The position numbers were made by a program, and so were the translations under genes. Shown piece by piece: positions 43,086 to 53,069 of a stretch of 64,000 nt of DNA; the first letter of the stretch is position 1, and every line of letters starts with the position of its first letter. The stretch is from Pacificoceanicola sp048553275. Lineage in GTDB: Bacteria > Pseudomonadota > Alphaproteobacteria > Rhodobacterales > Rhodobacteraceae. The stretch lies in the NCBI RefSeq assembly GCF_048553275.1, contig NZ_JBLZMW010000009.1:62001-126000 (forward strand). Direction: 5' to 3'. Under the pieces are notes generated by a model that saw only the letters and a list, made by a program, of their open reading frames with translations, was not told the origin of the DNA and did not search any database.

Positions 43086-43864
43086 AGCGAGAAGAACACC
43101 CCCGTCAGCAGGAAGTTGGCGGCGAGGATCAGCACGGCGGCAGCCTCGACCGATCCCTTGGTGGCGCGGCCCACGCCCTGCGCGCCGCGCCCCGAGTTCA
43201 TGCCGTAGTAGCAACCCATAAGGGCCGCGATGCCGCCAAAGACGCAGCCCTTGACCAACGAAGAGATGATGTCGAGCGGTTCGAGGAAATCCACCGTGTT
43301 CTTGATATAGGCGGCGGGGTTGAAGCCGAGCGAGCCGGTCGCCACGACATAACCGCCGAACACGCCGATGATATCGCCGACGCCGACCAGAGCCGGAACC
43401 ACCAACAGCGCCGCCAGAACCCGCGGCGCGGTGAGGTATTTCATTGGATTGGTGGAGAGGGTCACCAGGGCGTCAATCTGTTCGGTGACCTTCATGGTGG
43501 CGATTTCCGCCGCGATTGAGGAGGTGACGCGCGCCGCGATCATAAGACCCACCAGAACGGGGCCAAGCTCGCGCACCATGCCGATCGCGACGATCTGCGG
43601 CACCACCGCCTCGGCATTGAAGCGCGCGCCGCCGGCGTAGATCTGCAAGGCCAGCGCCGCGCCGGTAAAAATCGCCGTCAGGCCGACAACCGGAAGCGAC
43701 AGCCACCCGATATTGAAAAGCGCCATCGCGAATTCGCGGCCATAGAAGGGCGGCCGCACGATGTGGCTGACCGCCGAGGCCGCAAACAGCGCGACGCGGC
43801 CAATGGCGGCCAGGAACCCGAGCATCGTACGCCCAAGCGCACCCAGGGGCGAGAGCAGGATCAT
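43082..43864 (-). CDS. MlaE-like ABC transporter permease
   Basis: A 260-residue permease of the MlaE/YrbE family, five or more membrane helices. The signature ELGPVLVGLMIAARVTSSIAAEIATMKVTEQIDAL (Glu-Leu-Gly-Pro start, Met-Lys-Val-Thr-Glu-Gln loop) spans about residues 95-130, and the conserved GCVFGGIAALMGCYYG segment is near 210. Together with MlaF it forms the inner-membrane part of a lipid transporter. Its ATG overlaps the alr stop. Confidence 0.92.
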   Translation of the reverse strand: MILLSPLGALGRTMLGFLAAIGRVALFAASAVSHIVRPPFYGREFAMALFNIGWLSLPVVGLTAIFTGAALALQIYAGGARFNAEAVVPQIVAIGMVRELGPVLVGLMIAARVTSSIAAEIATMKVTEQIDALVTLSTNPMKYLTAPRVLAALLVVPALVGVGDIIGVFGGYVVATGSLGFNPAAYIKNTVDFLEPLDIISSLVKGCVFGGIAALMGCYYGMNSGRGAQGVGRATKGSVEAAAVLILAANFLLTGVFFSL

Positions 43865-44898
43865 GCGCCGTGGTACGCGCGGGCGTAGCGCTGGCCCAGC
43901 GAGGTCAGGATTTCATAGCCGATGGTGCCGGCCCACCCGGCCAGCGTGTCCACCGACTGATGCTTGCCCAGCAATTCCAGCGTTTCAGGCTCGGTGTTCA
44001 GCGCGGTCACATCGACCCCGATCAGATCCATGGAGATCCGGCCAAGCACCTTGCAGCGGGTGTCCTCCGCCCAGACATGCGCCTCCGGTCCCATCCCCCG
44101 AAGGATCCCATCGGCATAACCGCCGGCGATGGTGGCCACGCGCATGGGTGCGGGAGCGGTGAAGGTATTGCCATAGCCGACGGTTTCCCCAGCGGCGATC
44201 TCGCGAACCTGGATCACCGGAATTGCCAGCGTGGCAACGGGCCGGGCATCGACAAAGGGCAGGCCACCATAAAGCCCGATGCCGGGGCGGGTCACGTCGA
44301 AATGGTAGTCCGGCCCAAGCAGGATGCCGCCGGTGGCCGAGAGCGAACGCGGCGTGTCGATGCCATCGGTCATATCCCGAAAGCTGCGCAGCTGATGCGC
44401 ATTCATCGGATGATCCGGCTCATCGGCGCAGGCCAGATGGCTCATGATCAGCGTCGGTTTCTGAGCCAGGGCAATATCGCGCAGCGCGTTCCACTCGGCC
44501 GGTTCCATTCCGAGCCGGTTCATGCCGCTGTCGAGCTGAATGCCGAAGGGATGCCCCGGCAGGCTTTCCACGTGGCGCAACATCTGGTCGATGGAATTGA
44601 TCATCGGGGTCAGCTTTGCTTCGCCGATCATCGCGGCATCGCCTGCCATGTGGCCGGAAAAGACGCAGATCTCCGGTCCGGGACCAAGGATGCGGCGCAG
44701 AGTCGCGCCTTCTTCGGCGATGGCCACGAAAAACCGCCGCGCGCCTTCGGCGGCGAGGGCCGGGGCGACCTGCTCGATACCAAGCCCGTAGGCGTTGGCC
44801 TTGACCACGGCGCCAGCCTCGGCGCTGGCTTTGCCGGCGAGGGCGCTCCAGTTTGCGCGCAGGGCGCCGAGATCAATCGAAAGACGTGCTTGTGCCAT
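43861..44898 (-). CDS. alr: Alanine racemase
   Basis: A 345-residue PLP enzyme that makes D-alanine for peptidoglycan. The PLP lysine is in GAVVKANAYGLG (about residue 34), SIDQMLRHVE and HLACADEPDHPMN are conserved barrel segments, and the catalytic Tyr is in AAGETVGYGNTFTAP (about 250). Start ATG 44898 gives the normal length. It heads the alr-mlaE-mlaF-(127)-pqiA run, so D-alanine supply and envelope lipid transport share a transcript. Divergent from cobT across 95 bases. Confidence 0.96.
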   Translation of the reverse strand: MAQARLSIDLGALRANWSALAGKASAEAGAVVKANAYGLGIEQVAPALAAEGARRFFVAIAEEGATLRRILGPGPEICVFSGHMAGDAAMIGEAKLTPMINSIDQMLRHVESLPGHPFGIQLDSGMNRLGMEPAEWNALRDIALAQKPTLIMSHLACADEPDHPMNAHQLRSFRDMTDGIDTPRSLSATGGILLGPDYHFDVTRPGIGLYGGLPFVDARPVATLAIPVIQVREIAAGETVGYGNTFTAPAPMRVATIAGGYADGILRGMGPEAHVWAEDTRCKVLGRISMDLIGVDVTALNTEPETLELLGKHQSVDTLAGWAGTIGYEILTSLGQRYARAYHGA

Positions 44899-44993
44899 GG
44901 GGTCCGTGTTTCGCACGCCGCGCTGTCGCGTCAAGGGGGAAATGCGACGCATGGTGCCTTGTGGGTCGCGTCACCCGGCGCTACTGCTTGGCC

Positions 44994-45995
44994 ATGACAA
45001 ACTTCGATGATGACCTGCAAGCCAAGATTGATGGCAAAACCAAGCCCTTGGGTGCCTTGGGCCAGATTGAATTGCTCGCGGCCAAGACCGCGCGCCTGCA
45101 AGGAACGCTTGAGCCGGTCATGGATCGGGCGCGGCTGGTGATCTTCGCGGGCGACCACGGAATCGCGCGTTCCGGTGTCTCGGCCTATCCCGCCGAGGTC
45201 ACCCGTCAGATGGTGCTGAATTTCGCGGGCGGTGGCGCGGCCGCGAATGTCTTCACCAGGACAGTCGGCATGGACCTTCAGGTGGTCAATGCCGGGGTCT
45301 GCGGCGGACGGTTCAACATCCCTCAGGTGCGCGACGAGCCGTTGGGCGAGGGCACCGGCAACAGCGTGATCGGCCCGGCCATGAGCATGGAGACCTGTAA
45401 GAAGGCCATCGCCATCGGTCGCGAAATCGGGGCCGAGGGTGCCTGGAACGCCTGCGCCTTTGGCGAGATGGGGATCGGCAATACGTCTGCGGCGGCGCTG
45501 GTGACGCACCGGCTGACGGAGGCGTCGCTGACCACGCTGGTCGGGCGCGGCACCGGGCTCGATGACGACGGGCTGATCCGCAAGCACGAAACCCTGACCA
45601 GGGCCAGTGCCCGGGTGTCCGGACAGCTTGGCCCGATCCGGGCGCTGGCGGAGTTCGGCGGGTTTGAAATCGCCATGATGGCGGGCGCCATGCTTGGCGC
45701 AGCGGCGGCGCGGCGCATGATCCTGGTCGATGGCTACATCGCTTCCACGGCCGCGCTCGCGGCGGCGCGGATCGAGCCGAAGGCGCGCGAAGCGATGATC
45801 TTCTGCCACCTCTCCGGCGAGCCGGGCCACCGTGTGCTGCTCGATACCCTTGGGGCCAAGCCGTTGCTACAGCTCGACATGCGCCTCGGCGAGGGCACCG
45901 GCGCGACGCTGGCATGGCCGCTTGTCAAGGCGTCGGTCGCGATGCTCAACGATATGGCGTCTTTTGCCTCTGCGGGCGTTTCGGAGGCGGAATGA
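44994..45995 (+). CDS. cobT: Nicotinate-nucleotide-dimethylbenzimidazole phosphoribosyltransferase
   Basis: A 333-residue enzyme that activates dimethylbenzimidazole as alpha-ribazole phosphate for the cobalamin lower ligand. Motifs are IFAGDHGIARSGVSAYP, FGEMGIGNTSAAALV and the catalytic Glu region MRLGEGTGATLAWPL near the C-terminus. ATG 44994 is chosen; a longer frame upstream runs into the divergent alr start. First gene of cobT-cobS-cobC; no cobalamin riboswitch can be fitted into the 95-base gap. Confidence 0.95.
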   Translation: MTNFDDDLQAKIDGKTKPLGALGQIELLAAKTARLQGTLEPVMDRARLVIFAGDHGIARSGVSAYPAEVTRQMVLNFAGGGAAANVFTRTVGMDLQVVNAGVCGGRFNIPQVRDEPLGEGTGNSVIGPAMSMETCKKAIAIGREIGAEGAWNACAFGEMGIGNTSAAALVTHRLTEASLTTLVGRGTGLDDDGLIRKHETLTRASARVSGQLGPIRALAEFGGFEIAMMAGAMLGAAAARRMILVDGYIASTAALAAARIEPKAREAMIFCHLSGEPGHRVLLDTLGAKPLLQLDMRLGEGTGATLAWPLVKASVAMLNDMASFASAGVSEAE

Positions 45996-46759
45996 AGCGC
46001 GATCTGCGGCTGGAATGGACGCTTTTCCTCCTGGCGGTGCAGTTCCTCACACGCCTGCCGGTGCCGCGCGATCTTGAATTTTCCGATGATCTGCTTGCTC
46101 GGGCGACGAAATATTATCCGCTGGTCGGCGCGCTGATCGGGCTGATCGGGGCCTTGGTGCTCTGGGTGTTTTCCGCGCTTGTGCCCGTGCCCGTTGCCGT
46201 GCTGCTTTCGATGGCCGCGACGATCCTTGCCACGGGTGCCTTCCACGAAGACGGGCTGGCCGATGCCGCCGATGGTCTTGGCGGTGGTCTGACGCGGGAC
46301 CGGGCTCTGGAGATCATGCGCGACTCCCGCATCGGCACCTACGGGGCGGTGACGCTTGGCATGACTTTGGCGCTAAAGGCGTCGATCCTGATGGCCTTCG
46401 AGCCCTGGATGGCGGGCGTTGCCTTGATTGCCGGACATGCGATCAGCCGCATGGCGGTGGTGCATGTCATCGCAACCACCGATTATGCCCGCCACGACGG
46501 CGCGAAATTCACCGCGCCCACCGTAACGCCGGAGGGCTATCGTGTGGCGTTGATCTATGCGGGCGTTGTTCTTCTCGGGCTGGTCTTCGCGGCGGGTCTC
46601 GGCGTGGCGGCCGTTGCATTTGTCGGGGCGACGACCCTGGGGCAGGTGTTTCGGTCGGTCTATCTGCGCAAGCTCGGCGGCTACACCGGGGATTGCCTCG
46701 GCGGTACTCAGCAGATGGCCGAAATCGGCATGCTTCTGGCGGTCTTGATTTGGCTCTGA
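45992..46759 (+). CDS. cobS: Cobalamin synthase (adenosylcobinamide-GDP ribazoletransferase)
   Basis: A 255-residue integral membrane enzyme joining adenosylcobinamide-GDP with alpha-ribazole (phosphate). The start FLTRLPVP, the active motif GAFHEDGLADAADGLGGG (about 82-99) and RDSRIGTYGAVTLG are diagnostic; several hydrophobic helices follow, and the C-terminal YTGDCLGGTQQMAEIG is typical. Its ATG overlaps the cobT stop (ATGA). Confidence 0.95.
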   Translation: MKRDLRLEWTLFLLAVQFLTRLPVPRDLEFSDDLLARATKYYPLVGALIGLIGALVLWVFSALVPVPVAVLLSMAATILATGAFHEDGLADAADGLGGGLTRDRALEIMRDSRIGTYGAVTLGMTLALKASILMAFEPWMAGVALIAGHAISRMAVVHVIATTDYARHDGAKFTAPTVTPEGYRVALIYAGVVLLGLVFAAGLGVAAVAFVGATTLGQVFRSVYLRKLGGYTGDCLGGTQQMAEIGMLLAVLIWL

Positions 46760-47253
46760 CGCTGCTGCGCCATACGACGCCCGAAGTGGTCAGGGGGACC
46801 TGCTACGGCATCACGGACCTGCGCCTCGCCGACAGTTTCGACGATGAGGCAGACCGGGTTCTTGCGGACTTGCCGCCGGTCACGGCAATCGTCTCTTCAC
46901 CGCTGCTGCGCTGCCGCCAGCTTGCCAGCCATATCGCGGATCATCTGTCACATGAGGTTGTGATTTCAAGCGATTGGCGGGAAATGGATTTCGGCGCTTG
47001 GGAGGGGCGTGCCTGGGAGGCGCTGCCGCGGGCTGAACTGGATGCCTGGGCGGCCGATTTTCACGGCTACGACGGCCACGGCGGCGAAAGCGTGGCCCAG
47101 CTTCACAGCCGCGTTGCCCGGGCCCTGAACGCGGCGCCAGACGGGGCGCTCGTCGTCACCCATATGGGCTGCATCAAGGCGGCGCTGGTCGAACATGGCG
47201 ATCCGAAGGGATGGGATGCGCAGGTGCCCTTTGGCGGGGTGGTGATGCTGTAA
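46750..47253 (+). CDS. cobC: CobC-like alpha-ribazole phosphatase (histidine phosphatase)
   Basis: A 167-residue histidine phosphatase. The phosphohistidine motif is LLRHTTPEVVRGTCYG (His at about residue 7; RHG is RHT here), and the second His is in LVVTHMGCIKAALV (about 137). It is read from a TTG at 46750 within the cobS end, since no ATG lies in frame nearby; in this place after cobS it probably removes the phosphate of alpha-ribazole or cobalamin phosphate. A general phosphatase role cannot be excluded. Confidence 0.82.
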   Translation: MALTLLRHTTPEVVRGTCYGITDLRLADSFDDEADRVLADLPPVTAIVSSPLLRCRQLASHIADHLSHEVVISSDWREMDFGAWEGRAWEALPRAELDAWAADFHGYDGHGGESVAQLHSRVARALNAAPDGALVVTHMGCIKAALVEHGDPKGWDAQVPFGGVVML

Positions 47254-47281
47254 ACCTGTTGATGCCCCATGGTCGGGGCGG

Positions 47282-47313
47282 CGGATCAGGCCGCTTTGCA
47301 GACGCCTGATCCG
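47282..47313. terminator. Hairpin between convergent cobC and dnaB
   Basis: CGGATCAGGC (47282-47291) and GCCTGATCCG (47304-47313) pair perfectly over a 12-base loop. A smaller GCCCC/GGGGC hairpin lies at 47264-47279. Neither has a T-run. They lie in the 86-base space between two converging genes and probably end both transcripts. Confidence 0.5.
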
Positions 47314-47339
47314 ATTGTCTCCACGTGGTCCGGCGCCTC

Positions 47340-48824
<1,485 letters not shown>

Positions 48825-49019
48825 ATCCACTCCCCCAAGTGCTCGGAGCCCGTCTCCTATCTCAGGCCGCGGGCGCGGGGCAATCTGTATATCTCTGGGG
48901 ATAAGCTGTGGGCCCATCCAGCATACCGTATATTGGCATTCGAGCGTGGCTGCGGTCAACATCTGGTTGCCGGATGAGCGGGTCGTGGCTTGTTCGCCAC
49001 GACGAAACTTTCTGTTCTA

Positions 49020-49691
49020 TCAGCTCTGGGACTGCGCGGCGCGCCAGGCGTGCGGGTCCTTGAGGAACGACTCGACCTCGCCCAGAACACCGGCGTGTTT
49101 CTCCGGCGCCTCGGCCAGAACCTCCCACCAGGTGCACAGGTGATGCAGCGATACGCCGTGATCGCCGAGGGTTTTGATCGTCTCGGGGAAGATGCCGTAA
49201 TAGAAGATCACCGCCGTATGCGCACAGCTTGCGCCGGTCTCGCGGATCGCGTCGACGAAGGAAAGCTTCGAGCCGCCGTCAGTGGTCAGGTCTTCCACCA
49301 GCAAAACGCGCTCGCCCTCGCTCATTGCGCCTTCGATGCGGGCGTTGCGGCCATAGCCCTTGGGCTTTTTGCGCACATAGGTCATCGGCAGTGCCATCCG
49401 CTCCGCCACCAGCGCGGCAAAGGGAATGCCTGCCGTCTCGCCACCGGCGATATTGTCGAAGGCCTCGAAACCGGCATTGCGCATCACGGTGACCGTGAGG
49501 AAATCCATCAGGGTCGAGCGAATGCGCGGAAAGGAAATCAGCTTGCGGCAGTCGATGTAGACCGGTGAAAGCTGCCCGGAAGCGAGCTTGAACGGTTCAT
49601 CGCGCATGAAGTTCACCGCTTCGATTTCCCACAGCATGCGGGCGGTCAGACGGGCCATTTCTTCGGCGGAGGGATAGGTCGAGGGGATCAT
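49020..49691 (-). CDS. pyrE: Orotate phosphoribosyltransferase
   Basis: A 223-residue enzyme joining orotate to PRPP in pyrimidine synthesis. The PRPP loop is RVLLVEDLTTDGGSK (about residues 130-144), with YVRKKPKGYGR (the flexible catalytic loop Lys) before it and PVYIDCRKLISFP near residue 40. ATG 49691 is the natural start; an extension to 49739 is unlikely. It follows pyrC after about 100 bases that contain a strong hairpin. Confidence 0.95.
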   Translation of the reverse strand: MIPSTYPSAEEMARLTARMLWEIEAVNFMRDEPFKLASGQLSPVYIDCRKLISFPRIRSTLMDFLTVTVMRNAGFEAFDNIAGGETAGIPFAALVAERMALPMTYVRKKPKGYGRNARIEGAMSEGERVLLVEDLTTDGGSKLSFVDAIRETGASCAHTAVIFYYGIFPETIKTLGDHGVSLHHLCTWWEVLAEAPEKHAGVLGEVESFLKDPHAWRAAQSQS

Positions 49692-49741
49692 CACGGGGTC
49701 CTTTCGGCGTTCGTGTCTTTGGTCTTCTTTATTGTCCATGT

Positions 49742-49764
49742 CCCTTCGGGAGCCTCCCGAAGGG
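49742..49764 (-). terminator. Hairpin between pyrC and pyrE
   Basis: CCCTTCGGGA (49742-49751) pairs fully with TCCCGAAGGG (49755-49764) over a 3-base loop, 25 bases after the pyrC stop. No T-run follows, so it may be a partial terminator or processing site within the pyrC-pyrE transcript. Confidence 0.5.
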
Positions 49765-49788
49765 CCCGGGGCGGCGCCGCCTGCGTCC

Positions 49789-50823
49789 TCAGCTCACGCG
49801 CCAGTGCAGCGGCATCATCGGATCGAATACAGTGACCGGCCCGTCGCCGGTCTCGATCTTGGTCGGATAGGCGACCGGATCCCCCTTGGTCAGGGTGATC
49901 GTCGTGCCGTTGGGCTCCAGCCCGTAAAACGCAGGGCCGTTGAGCGAGGCAAAGGCTTCCAGGTTTTCAAGTGCTTCGTCCTGTTCAAAGACTTCCGCAA
50001 GGATTGACATGGTGTTCGTCGCGGTAAAGCACCCGGCACAGCCGCAGCCATTTTCCTTCAGCGGATCAATGTGCGGCGCGCTGTCGGTGCCAAGGAAGAA
50101 CGTCGCATCGCCCGATGTGGCGGCCTCGCGCAGGGCAAGGCGGTGCTCTTCGCGCTTGGCCACGGGCAGGCAGTAGTAATGCGGCTTGATGCCCCCGACC
50201 AAAATGGCATTGCGATTGATCACGAGGTGATGCGTGGTGATCGTCGCGCCCAAGGTTTCGCCGCCGGAGCGCGCATAATCCACGCCCTGTTTGGTGGTGA
50301 TGTGCTCCATGATCACCCGCAGGCCCGGCGTCGCCTTGCGGATCGGATCGAGGACGCGGTCGATGAACACGGCTTCGCGGTCGAATATGTCGATGTCGGG
50401 GTCCACCACCTCGCCATGCACACAGAGCGGCACGCCGGCCTCGGCCATGGCGTCGAGCACGCCGCGCACCTTGTCGAAGTCCGTCACGCCGGAGGCCGAG
50501 TTCGTCGTGGCACCCGCCGGATAGAGTTTGACCGCCGAGATGATGCCGTCCTTGTGCGCCTGAACGACATCGGCGGCGTCGGTCTGTTCGGTGAGGTAGA
50601 GAGTCATCAGCGGCGTGAAGTCCGCCCCCAGCGGCAGCGCATCGTGGATGCGGGCGCGGTAGGCTGCGGCCTGCTCGGATGTCACGACGGGCGGGACAAG
50701 ATTCGGCATGATGATGGCGCGGCCGAAGTGGCGGGCGCTTTCGGGGGCAATACCGGCTAGCATGGCGCCGTCGCGCAGATGCAGGTGCCAGTCGTCGGGG
50801 CGGCGGATCGTGAGCTGTGTCAT
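49789..50823 (-). CDS. pyrC: Dihydroorotase
   Basis: A 344-residue zinc amidohydrolase of the short PyrC type that closes carbamoyl aspartate to dihydroorotate. Metal ligands are seen in RPDDWHLHLRDG (about 8-18), the Lys of AVKLYPAGATTNS (about 98), EHITTKQGVDY (His) and GTDSAPHIDPLK (Asp, about 246). Length normal. It leads pyrC-pyrE. Confidence 0.96.
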   Translation of the reverse strand: MTQLTIRRPDDWHLHLRDGAMLAGIAPESARHFGRAIIMPNLVPPVVTSEQAAAYRARIHDALPLGADFTPLMTLYLTEQTDAADVVQAHKDGIISAVKLYPAGATTNSASGVTDFDKVRGVLDAMAEAGVPLCVHGEVVDPDIDIFDREAVFIDRVLDPIRKATPGLRVIMEHITTKQGVDYARSGGETLGATITTHHLVINRNAILVGGIKPHYYCLPVAKREEHRLALREAATSGDATFFLGTDSAPHIDPLKENGCGCAGCFTATNTMSILAEVFEQDEALENLEAFASLNGPAFYGLEPNGTTITLTKGDPVAYPTKIETGDGPVTVFDPMMPLHWRVS

Positions 50824-50953
50824 GCGCTGCCCGTTAGCATGGGCGAGGGGTTATCGCCAGAGGGTTTGGCGGGCCTCCGTCCGGTGCGGGCCCCCGCCGC
50901 GCCGCTTTGCGTCACCGGGGTATGCGGCAGAATGGCAAATGCCGGATTGCAGC

Positions 50954-51886
50954 TCAGACTGCGTCTTCTGTGCCGTCAAGCTGCGCGAGGCGGCGGCGGA
51001 AGCGCGGGGCATGCATGCGCCCGACCACATTGGCACAGAGCATCCGCGCCAGGGCGGGGCGCTCTTCGGCGTCGAGCTTGGACAACAGTTTGCGCAAGTA
51101 GGGCGGGTAATCGCGCCGCGCCCGCATCATTGCGGCGAAGCGGGCGGTATCCAGCGTGCCCGTGGCGACAGCTTCAAGCAGGGGCCGCAGAAGATCGAGC
51201 GCGATCAGATCGCTTTGCAAGGCACCGCCCATGAACGGCATGCGCAGCCGCGTGACGTTCTTCTTTTCGAACAGCGCTGAATGCATGGCGTCGAGCCGCT
51301 CGCGCGGATCATACAGCACGTAGGCACCGCTGGCCGCGTCGATCATGTCCGGCGCATAGCCATAGCGAGACGTGAAGTTCAGCCGCCGCAGTTCGGTAAA
51401 CCGGTCGTCCCATTCGGTAACGCGCGGATCGAGCGTGGCCTGCGGCTGCAGCATCAGCACGCGCGAGCCGGGATGGGCCACTGAAAAGGCCCCCGCCGCA
51501 TAACCGCACGGACCGGCACCGTAGAAGATGACGGTTTCGAAATCATCAAAAAAGCCATCATCGGTGAGCTGATCGAAAAAGGTAAAGACGCGCGGGTCGC
51601 GAAACCATGTATCGCGATGCGCCAGCACCGAAAGCGAGGACCATCCCAGCGCGCCGGTCATCTCGAAACCGAGCGGCGTGCGGGTCTTCGACAGCGCCTG
51701 AATCCCCAGCGTCGTCTCGAACGTCACCAGCAGCGTATCGCCATCCTCGACGAAAATGCCCGCATGGTGGCTGCCCAGAGGTTCGGCAAAGCCGGTGTCC
51801 TGACCGATCTTGCGCAGGGCACCAAACCAGTCGCTCCGGGACAAGCCAGTCAAATCCGGCGGAAATTTGCTTTGAGACTCTGACAT
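50954..51886 (-). CDS. Possible alpha/beta-hydrolase-fold protein with Cys elbow
   Basis: A 310-residue protein not clearly assignable. The stretch VIFYGAGPCGYAAGAFSVAHPGS (about residues 130-152) looks like the strand-turn-helix elbow of an alpha/beta hydrolase, with Cys where Ser usually sits. ATLDPRVTEWDDRF and later a Arg/Leu-rich helical end follow. Related roseobacter proteins have sometimes been labelled PAPS reductases, from memory; the usual PAPS reductase C-terminal Cys motif is absent, so I reject that. ATG 51886 is preferred to the extension at 51943. It lies just downstream of the glycan operon and may belong to it. Confidence 0.55.
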   Translation of the reverse strand: MSESQSKFPPDLTGLSRSDWFGALRKIGQDTGFAEPLGSHHAGIFVEDGDTLLVTFETTLGIQALSKTRTPLGFEMTGALGWSSLSVLAHRDTWFRDPRVFTFFDQLTDDGFFDDFETVIFYGAGPCGYAAGAFSVAHPGSRVLMLQPQATLDPRVTEWDDRFTELRRLNFTSRYGYAPDMIDAASGAYVLYDPRERLDAMHSALFEKKNVTRLRMPFMGGALQSDLIALDLLRPLLEAVATGTLDTARFAAMMRARRDYPPYLRKLLSKLDAEERPALARMLCANVVGRMHAPRFRRRLAQLDGTEDAV

Positions 51887-52000
51887 TGTACGCTGCACGA
51901 TCCTTGGTTCCGTCCCTGTATCGGCACGGTTTACAGGAAACAATGCCCCGAGTTTCGGGCCAAATTGTGCAAAATGCGCGAAATATTGCGGGCGATAAGG

Positions 52001-53065
52001 TTAACGGCGCGTGTCTGCCGCGGGCCGGTTCTGCGGATCGCGCAGCGCATGCCCGGTCAGAACCTGCGCCGTGCCGCGCGTGATCGGGCGGGACGGCGGG
52101 GTCATGCAAAGCCGGGCAAAGAGCGCGCGCATGGGCTCTTCCGTCATTAACGTTTCAAAGCGCTGTTTGCGCCATGCGACCGCGGCGCGATGCAGCTCCG
52201 CCAGGGCCGGATCGCGGCCAAGCGTCTCGCGTTCGGCGCGTGTTTGCTCGGCCAGGGCCAGAATGCTGCGATCCTCCACCGTGCACCAGTTCCGCTCGAC
52301 CCAGTAATCCATTCCCAGCCGATCCTTCGCGTGCACCGCGCGGCCCCGGTCGGACTTGAGAACATAGCTTTCCATCGCTCCGAGCGCATAGTGGTTGAGC
52401 TGGGCAAGCCCATACATCGGGCGGCCATAGTCGGAAAAAATGCGCTTTGTGCGAAAGCCATCGGACAGGGGACTGCCGTTGCCATCGACCCACCTCGCCT
52501 GATCGAGCCGCGCCCTGTCCGGGCTGCGCGGGCGGTGCACGCCGAGTTTGCCGTAGGTTCCGTCGTTGCGATACAGCGTCTTGAACATCGCTGCCCGCCA
52601 CGGCCAGAACATGACCTCGGGTGCCGCCATGGTAAAGACCTCCGGGACCGGCCTGTCTTCGTAATGGGTGACGCCCGCATTGCCAAAGAGCCGCCATGTC
52701 AGGGTGATCGCCGTCGCATCCGGCACGGCGTTGATCAGGTCCGGCAGGCTGCGCCCGCCAACGTGCACGTTGACAAATTCGTCGATATCCAGCGCCAGCA
52801 GCCAATCGGCCTCCTGTACCGCCGGGACGCTGTCCGCCAGCTTCAGCCCGGTGAACTGGATGCCGCCTTTGTCATAGGGGCCGTCGTTGCGAACATGCGT
52901 CACGGGCGCGATCACGGACAGGCGGTCGAGCATGGCATCGGTGCCGTCCTGACAGTCATTCGACAGAACGACAACATGGCTGACACCGCAGGCGAAATGA
53001 TGCGCCAGCCAATCGAGCAGAAAAGCGCCCTCGTTTCGCAGGCACAGGACGGCGGTGATCTTCAT
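52001..53065 (-). CDS. Glycosyltransferase, GT2/GT92-like
   Basis: A 354-residue cytosolic glycosyltransferase. The start KITAVLCLRNEGAFLLDWLAHH, then VVVLSNDCQDGTDAMLDRL and the metal-binding LALDIDEFVNVHVG (DxD, about residues 92-96) form a GT-A fold of the Glyco_tranf_2_4 type. The later QLNHYALGAMESYVLKSDRGRA is shared with the other two transferases here. Start ATG 53065 leaves a 4-base gap to the methyltransferase. Donor and acceptor unknown. Last gene of the five-gene operon. Confidence 0.85.
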   Translation of the reverse strand: MKITAVLCLRNEGAFLLDWLAHHFACGVSHVVVLSNDCQDGTDAMLDRLSVIAPVTHVRNDGPYDKGGIQFTGLKLADSVPAVQEADWLLALDIDEFVNVHVGGRSLPDLINAVPDATAITLTWRLFGNAGVTHYEDRPVPEVFTMAAPEVMFWPWRAAMFKTLYRNDGTYGKLGVHRPRSPDRARLDQARWVDGNGSPLSDGFRTKRIFSDYGRPMYGLAQLNHYALGAMESYVLKSDRGRAVHAKDRLGMDYWVERNWCTVEDRSILALAEQTRAERETLGRDPALAELHRAAVAWRKQRFETLMTEEPMRALFARLCMTPPSRPITRGTAQVLTGHALRDPQNRPAADTRR

Positions 53066-53069
53066 CGCG

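Noticed and set aside
44899..44993. Cobalamin riboswitch before cobT
   Set aside because: The 95-base gap is too short for the aptamer and holds no B12-box-like sequence.
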